In this document: in pieces, positions 5,308 to 6,113 of the stretch
Numbering within the stretch: position 1 is the first letter of the stretch
Layout of the letters: every line of letters starts with the position of its first letter
Assembly: GCA_022702195.1 (NCBI GenBank)
Contig: JAKONB010000578.1
Coordinates: forward strand, 1 to 6,113
Direction of reading: 5' to 3'
Source of the DNA: Beijerinckiaceae bacterium
Lineage (GTDB): Bacteria > Pseudomonadota > Alphaproteobacteria > Rhizobiales > Beijerinckiaceae
DNA length: 6,113 nucleotides
Translations under genes and position numbers: made by a program
The notes under the pieces: generated by a model
What the model was told of the DNA's origin: nothing
What the model saw: only the letters and a program-made list of their open reading frames with translations
Databases searched by the model: none

Positions 5308-6113
5308 CGGGGCATGAAGGCCCAGTAATCGAGGTCGAGGATCACCGCCGGGTCGTAGCCATCGCCGACCTTGCCCGGATGGGTGCCGCAGGGCTGGTTC
5401 TTGGTGGCGATGGTGCGCAGGCGCAGCAGGCCGACATCCGAGCGCCCGGGAAGCTCCGCACTCTCCAGCACCTCGCTCCAGGCATAGACCGTGTCGCCGG
5501 CAAACAGCGGGGCGACGTGGCGGCCGGCATTGATCCCCGCGATCGAGAAGGCGTTGGCCAGCCCGTTGAAGCTGAGCGCGCGGGCCAGGGAGATCACCAC
5601 GCCGCCATAGATCAGGCGCCGGCCGAACCGGGTGTCCTTGGCGGAGAAACCGTCGAAATGCACCTTGGCAGTGTTCTGGTAGAGGCGCGTGGCGATCTGG
5701 TGCTCGGCCTCCTCCACGGTCATGCCGTCGACGTGGTCGATCTTCTCGCCCACCGCGTAGTCGCCGAACCGGTGCGGACTGCCGGCGAGGTCGAAATCAT
5801 AGGATCCGATGTCGAGCGGCGGCAGCGCCCCGGCCAGATCCTCGGGGGAGACCACCTTGGCGAAGGTCGGCACATGCTCCTGCGCGTTCGTGGCGGCCTC
5901 GTCGCGCTTCCGCACCAGCACCCAGCGGCAATAGCTCAGCACGGTCTTGCCCTCGGCATCCGAGCCGGTGGAGCGGACATAGACCACGCCGGTCTGGCGG
6001 ATCGAGCTCTCCTTGAGGCCGATCACCTCCGACACGGTGGAGAGCGTCTCACCCGCATAGACCGGACGGCGGAACCCGCCCTCGGCATAGCCGAGATTGG
6101 CCAGCGCGTTGAG
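5304..6113 (-). CDS. mcd: Mesaconyl-CoA (2-methylfumaryl-CoA) hydratase, partial (N-terminus outside window)
   Basis: Cytosolic MaoC-type (R)-specific hydratase of the ethylmalonyl-CoA pathway. It hydrates mesaconyl-C1-CoA to beta-methylmalyl-CoA, which is then split into glyoxylate and propionyl-CoA. The pathway regenerates glyoxylate in methylotrophs of this group, which lack isocitrate lyase. The last 269 residues are visible; roughly 75 N-terminal residues of a protein of about 345 are outside the window. The first visible residues LNALANLGYAEGGFRRPVYA, then SEVIGLKESS and GVVYVRSTG, are characteristic of this enzyme. So is the second hot-dog domain: GDYAVGEKIDHVDGMTVEEA, QNTAKVHF (Asn and His at visible residues 147 and 152, the likely catalytic region), YGGVVISLARALSFNGLANA and FAGDTVYAWSEVLE. 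It ends DLDYWAFMPR. The symbol follows Methylobacterium usage; other groups call it mch, and mcd means a different enzyme there. No ethylmalonyl-pathway partner is visible nearby. Confidence 0.93.
   Translation of the reverse strand, partial: LNALANLGYAEGGFRRPVYAGETLSTVSEVIGLKESSIRQTGVVYVRSTGSDAEGKTVLSYCRWVLVRKRDEAATNAQEHVPTFAKVVSPEDLAGALPPLDIGSYDFDLAGSPHRFGDYAVGEKIDHVDGMTVEEAEHQIATRLYQNTAKVHFDGFSAKDTRFGRRLIYGGVVISLARALSFNGLANAFSIAGINAGRHVAPLFAGDTVYAWSEVLESAELPGRSDVGLLRLRTIATKNQPCGTHPGKVGDGYDPAVILDLDYWAFMPR

Noticed and set aside
1..6113. Search for CRISPR arrays, tRNA/rRNA genes, transposases, phage or defence modules
   Set aside because: No regularly spaced direct repeats, no RNA-gene signatures and no mobile-element or defence protein motifs were seen on either strand.

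Overview
This is a high-GC (by eye roughly 70%) chromosomal window. It reads like an alphaproteobacterium of the Methylobacterium/Methylorubrum type. The main reasons are a mesaconyl-CoA hydratase of the ethylmalonyl-CoA pathway at the right edge, G/C-ending codons in every gene, and GC-rich fold-back sequences between genes. The genus is an inference. No rRNA, tRNA, CRISPR, integrase or transposase is visible.

Left part (1-2428, minus strand): a two-gene RND multidrug-efflux operon. A periplasmic adaptor lipoprotein (AcrA/MexA type) comes first. An AcrB/MexB-type inner-membrane pump follows 3 bases later and is cut by the left edge after its first 393 residues. No outer-membrane channel gene or regulator is visible. 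Upstream lies a 388-base stretch without a convincing gene but with several strong hairpins and a perfect 18-bp palindrome. Beyond it is a small minus-strand gene of unknown function (2823-3191) with one hydrophobic N-terminal segment.

Middle (3192-5289, plus strand): a divergent gap of 326 bases, then a secreted single-domain L,D-transpeptidase (YkuD fold, SGC catalytic motif) with a very good ribosome binding site. A 392-base gap follows. It contains a roughly 113-base imperfect inverted repeat and a second hairpin. After it comes an 8-TM-type TSUP/YfcA permease.

Right part (5304-6113, minus strand): the C-terminal 269 residues of mesaconyl-CoA (2-methylfumaryl-CoA) hydratase, convergent with the permease. 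The gap between the two stop codons is only 14 bases, and a hairpin overlaps both stops.

The genes are functionally separate: drug efflux, peptidoglycan cross-linking, small-anion transport, and glyoxylate regeneration during C1/C2 growth. I see no evidence of a new multi-gene system. The points worth a second look are the structured intergenic sequences, above all the fold-back element at 4166-4278, and the unassigned 122-residue protein. The very long open frames antisense to the real genes are high-GC artefacts.
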